A DNA stretch of 25,077 nucleotides from JBLMZW01 sp050259035 (GTDB lineage Bacteria; Bacillota; Syntrophomonadia; Syntrophomonadales; DTU052). Where the stretch lies: NCBI GenBank assembly GCA_050259035.1, contig JBLMZW010000130.1:1-25077 (forward strand). Reading direction: 5' to 3'. The position numbers were made by a program, and so were the translations under genes. Below the pieces are notes generated by a model, which did not search any database, was not told the DNA's origin, and was given only the letters and a program-made list of their open reading frames with translations. Shown here in pieces: positions 23,165 to 25,077 of the stretch; position 1 is the stretch's first letter, and each line of letters begins with the position of its first letter.

Positions 23165-24145
23165 ATGTTGGACAAGTTGGGAAGGGACATTAATTATCTC
23201 AGGATTTCTTTAACCGACCGCTGCAATCTGCGTTGCCGGTACTGCATGCCGGATCACGGATTAGAGATGAAAGAACACTATGAGATTCTTAGCCTGGAGG
23301 AAATCGAAAGACTGGTCAGAATAGCCTCAGAAATCGGAATATCCAAAGTCAGGTTAACCGGAGGAGAACCATTAATACGGCGGAATCTCACCTCACTGGT
23401 GAAATGGATTGCCGGAATCGCATCTATTGATGATATTGCTCTGACAACCAACGGTTTATTACTCCCTGGCCTGGCGAAGGAACTCAAAATGGCTGGCCTA
23501 AATCGAGTGAATATTAGTTTGGATACTTTAAAGAAGGATCGTTATCAGTTTATAACCAGGGGCGGGGAGCTGAAACGGGCATTAGATGGTTTGGAACATG
23601 CCCTGGAGGAAGGCCTAAACCCGGTCAAGCTAAATACCGTAGTTATCCGCGACTTTAATGACGATGAGATACTTGATTTCTGTGATTTAGCCTACCAACG
23701 GCCCATTCACGTGCGTTTTATTGAATTTATGCCAATAGGGGAAATCGAGTTTTGGGAACAACCAAGGATGATTAAAACCGAAGAAATCAAGACCATAATT
23801 GAACAGCATTATCAACTGCAGCCGGGAAAACCGGGGAAAGGAAACGGCCCGGCCAAGTATTATATTTTGAAAGGCGGCAGGGGTTCGGTGGGCTTCATAT
23901 CACCAATGAGCAATCATTTCTGTCATGAGTGCAATCGCCTGCGTTTGACCGCTGATGGGCGTCTGCGGGGATGCCTCTACTATGGAAAAGAGACAGATTT
24001 GAAAGAAGCTTTGCGTTCCGGGGCCAGTGACCAGGATATTAGAGCCCTGATCATTGATACTATCGAATCTAAACCGGCGGAACATCATATGGGAGAACAG
24101 GCCTGGGGACAGGATGATCGCAAGATGTATCAGATTGGGGGTTAA
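23165..24145 (+). CDS. moaA: GTP 3',8-cyclase MoaA
   Basis: MoaA is the radical-SAM enzyme that starts molybdopterin synthesis from GTP. SAM-cluster cysteines are C20, C24 and C27 (CNLRCRYC); the second cluster uses C253, C256 and C270; GGEPL (66-70) and the C-terminal Gly-Gly pair (RKMYQIGG) that reaches the active site are present. Length 326 is normal. ATG 23165 is chosen over the out-of-frame ATG at 23161; AGGAGAG is nine bases upstream. It precedes moaC by five bases. Confidence 0.97.
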   Translation: MLDKLGRDINYLRISLTDRCNLRCRYCMPDHGLEMKEHYEILSLEEIERLVRIASEIGISKVRLTGGEPLIRRNLTSLVKWIAGIASIDDIALTTNGLLLPGLAKELKMAGLNRVNISLDTLKKDRYQFITRGGELKRALDGLEHALEEGLNPVKLNTVVIRDFNDDEILDFCDLAYQRPIHVRFIEFMPIGEIEFWEQPRMIKTEEIKTIIEQHYQLQPGKPGKGNGPAKYYILKGGRGSVGFISPMSNHFCHECNRLRLTADGRLRGCLYYGKETDLKEALRSGASDQDIRALIIDTIESKPAEHHMGEQAWGQDDRKMYQIGG

Positions 24146-24150
24146 AGAGG

Positions 24151-24624
24151 GTGGAGTTAACCCACATTAACGAAGAAGGTCGAGCCCGGATGGTAGATGT
24201 ATCGGGTAAACTCGATACCGAACGGGTGGCTAAGGCGGAAGCCAGCGTCTTTATGGAACCGGCTACCCTTCAACTAATCTCGCAGGGCAGCATTAAAAAA
24301 GGTGATGTCCTGGCAGTAGCTCAGGTGGCTGGAATCATGGCGGCCAAAAGGACCTGGGAAGTAATCCCCATGTGTCATCCTTTATTCCTTACTTCTGTTA
24401 ATATTACGTTTGAACTCGATTATGAAGCGGCCCGGGTCAGAGTCTTGTCTGAGGTAAAAACAACCGGCAAGACCGGTGTGGAAATGGAAGCCCTTACCGC
24501 AGTTTCGGTCGCTGCCTTAACCATATATGATATGTGTAAAAGCGTTGATCGTTGGATGCGGTTGGACGGGATTCAACTCCTGGAAAAATCGGGAGGCAAA
24601 AGCGGAACTTTACGAAGGGAGTGA
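24151..24624 (+). CDS. moaC: Cyclic pyranopterin monophosphate synthase MoaC
   Basis: MoaC turns the MoaA product into cyclic pyranopterin monophosphate. MVDVSGKLDTER (14-25), MCHPLFLT (about 74-81), EMEALTAVSVAALTIYDM (about 111-128) and CKSVDR with the catalytic Lys-Asp pair are all seen. Length 157 is typical. The GTG start has an atypical upstream region: GAGG abuts it and GGGGG lies nine bases away, over the moaA stop, so translation is probably coupled to moaA. Confidence 0.96.
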   Translation: MELTHINEEGRARMVDVSGKLDTERVAKAEASVFMEPATLQLISQGSIKKGDVLAVAQVAGIMAAKRTWEVIPMCHPLFLTSVNITFELDYEAARVRVLSEVKTTGKTGVEMEALTAVSVAALTIYDMCKSVDRWMRLDGIQLLEKSGGKSGTLRRE

Positions 24625-24633
24625 ACAATAATA

Positions 24634-25077
24634 ATGAAAGGCAAGATCCTGGCCGTATGCGTCAGTGAAAATAAGGGCGAGACTAAAAGTGACATTGGAG
24701 AGTGCGTTCTAATTGAGAACCACGGATTGCAGAGCGACGCCCACACCGGCAACTGGCACCGTCAGGTTAGTCTCTTATCCCTGGATAGTATTAATAAAAT
24801 GAGGGAAAAAGGCATTGAGATAGGTTATGGTGATTTCGCCGAGAATCTCACGGTAGAGGGGATAGAACTCTTTACCTTACCGGTGGGTACCCATCTTAAG
24901 ATAGGAGACGCGGTCGAATTGGAGGTAACCCAGATTGGCAAAAAGTGTCATCAGGGCTGTGCCATCATGAAGCAGGTAGGAGATTGTGTAATGCCCCGAG
25001 AAGGAATCTTTACCCGCGTAATTAAGGGTGGAAAGGTAAAGACCGGGGATACTATAGAGGTTATGAAACAACATTAA
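24634..25077 (+). CDS. MOSC-domain protein
   Basis: MOSC domains bind sulfur or pterin-cofactor metal centres, as in Moco sulfurases. The 147-residue product is one MOSC domain: the GLQSDAHTGNWHRQVSLLS segment (31-49), GDFAENLTVEGIEL (66-79) and the conserved cysteine site GKKCHQGC (C105 and C109). ATG 24634 is just downstream of the moaC stop with AGGGAG near. Small stand-alone MOSC proteins often lie in moa operons of Clostridia. The stop codon is the final triplet of the window; more cofactor genes such as moaB or mogA may follow. Confidence 0.9.
   Translation: MKGKILAVCVSENKGETKSDIGECVLIENHGLQSDAHTGNWHRQVSLLSLDSINKMREKGIEIGYGDFAENLTVEGIELFTLPVGTHLKIGDAVELEVTQIGKKCHQGCAIMKQVGDCVMPREGIFTRVIKGGKVKTGDTIEVMKQH

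Overview
The window reads as chromosomal DNA of an anaerobic Firmicute, probably a clostridial lineage. The grounds are strong GGAGG-type ribosome sites, frequent TTG starts, family-4 Fe-S uracil-DNA glycosylase, a predicted tungsten aldehyde:ferredoxin oxidoreductase, Firmicute-type LexA and DnaA sites, and a Moco-type riboswitch. A Syntrophomonas/Peptococcaceae-like source is a guess from gene content, not proven. About 24 complete genes and one edge fragment are tightly packed. I see no insertion sequence, phage, CRISPR array, tRNA or rRNA.

Layout. 1-77 (-): start of a small Cys-rich zinc-ribbon-like gene cut by the edge. 317-2720 (+): three-gene SsuABC/TauABC-like ABC importer of unknown substrate. 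2878-7561 (+): uvrA-uvrC behind a LexA box. 7651-9250 (+): a HAD phosphatase and an unrecognised two-helix membrane protein. 9326-10720 (+): pgi. 10848-14255 (+): Fe-S uracil-DNA glycosylase, then tsaE-tsaB-rimI-tsaD (t6A tRNA modification plus an N-acetyltransferase). 14256-14379: a cluster of DnaA boxes around a promoter. 14380-17880 (+): lgt, a four-cluster ferredoxin, an AOR-family oxidoreductase, and 5-formyltetrahydrofolate cyclo-ligase. 17932-19336 (-): nfeD and an SPFH/stomatin gene. 19337-19753: a long leader with promoter, Moco/Tuco-like riboswitch and intrinsic terminator. 19754-25077 (+): a small Cys-containing protein gene, moeA, a moeA-PBP fusion, moaA, moaC and a MOSC-domain gene.

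How the genes fit together. The last third makes the pterin cofactor of Mo and W enzymes, and the AOR with its ferredoxin is a local enzyme that would need it, probably with tungsten. The riboswitch leader would tie synthesis to cofactor supply. The DnaA-box cluster between tsaD and lgt is the most unusual non-coding signal: three perfect 9-mers and one near-match in about 115 bases, the first forming exactly the last two codons and stop of tsaD. uvrA-uvrC under LexA is a DNA-repair unit that lacks the uvrB partner often found just upstream.

All identifications come from reading motifs in the translated sequence; no database search was possible.
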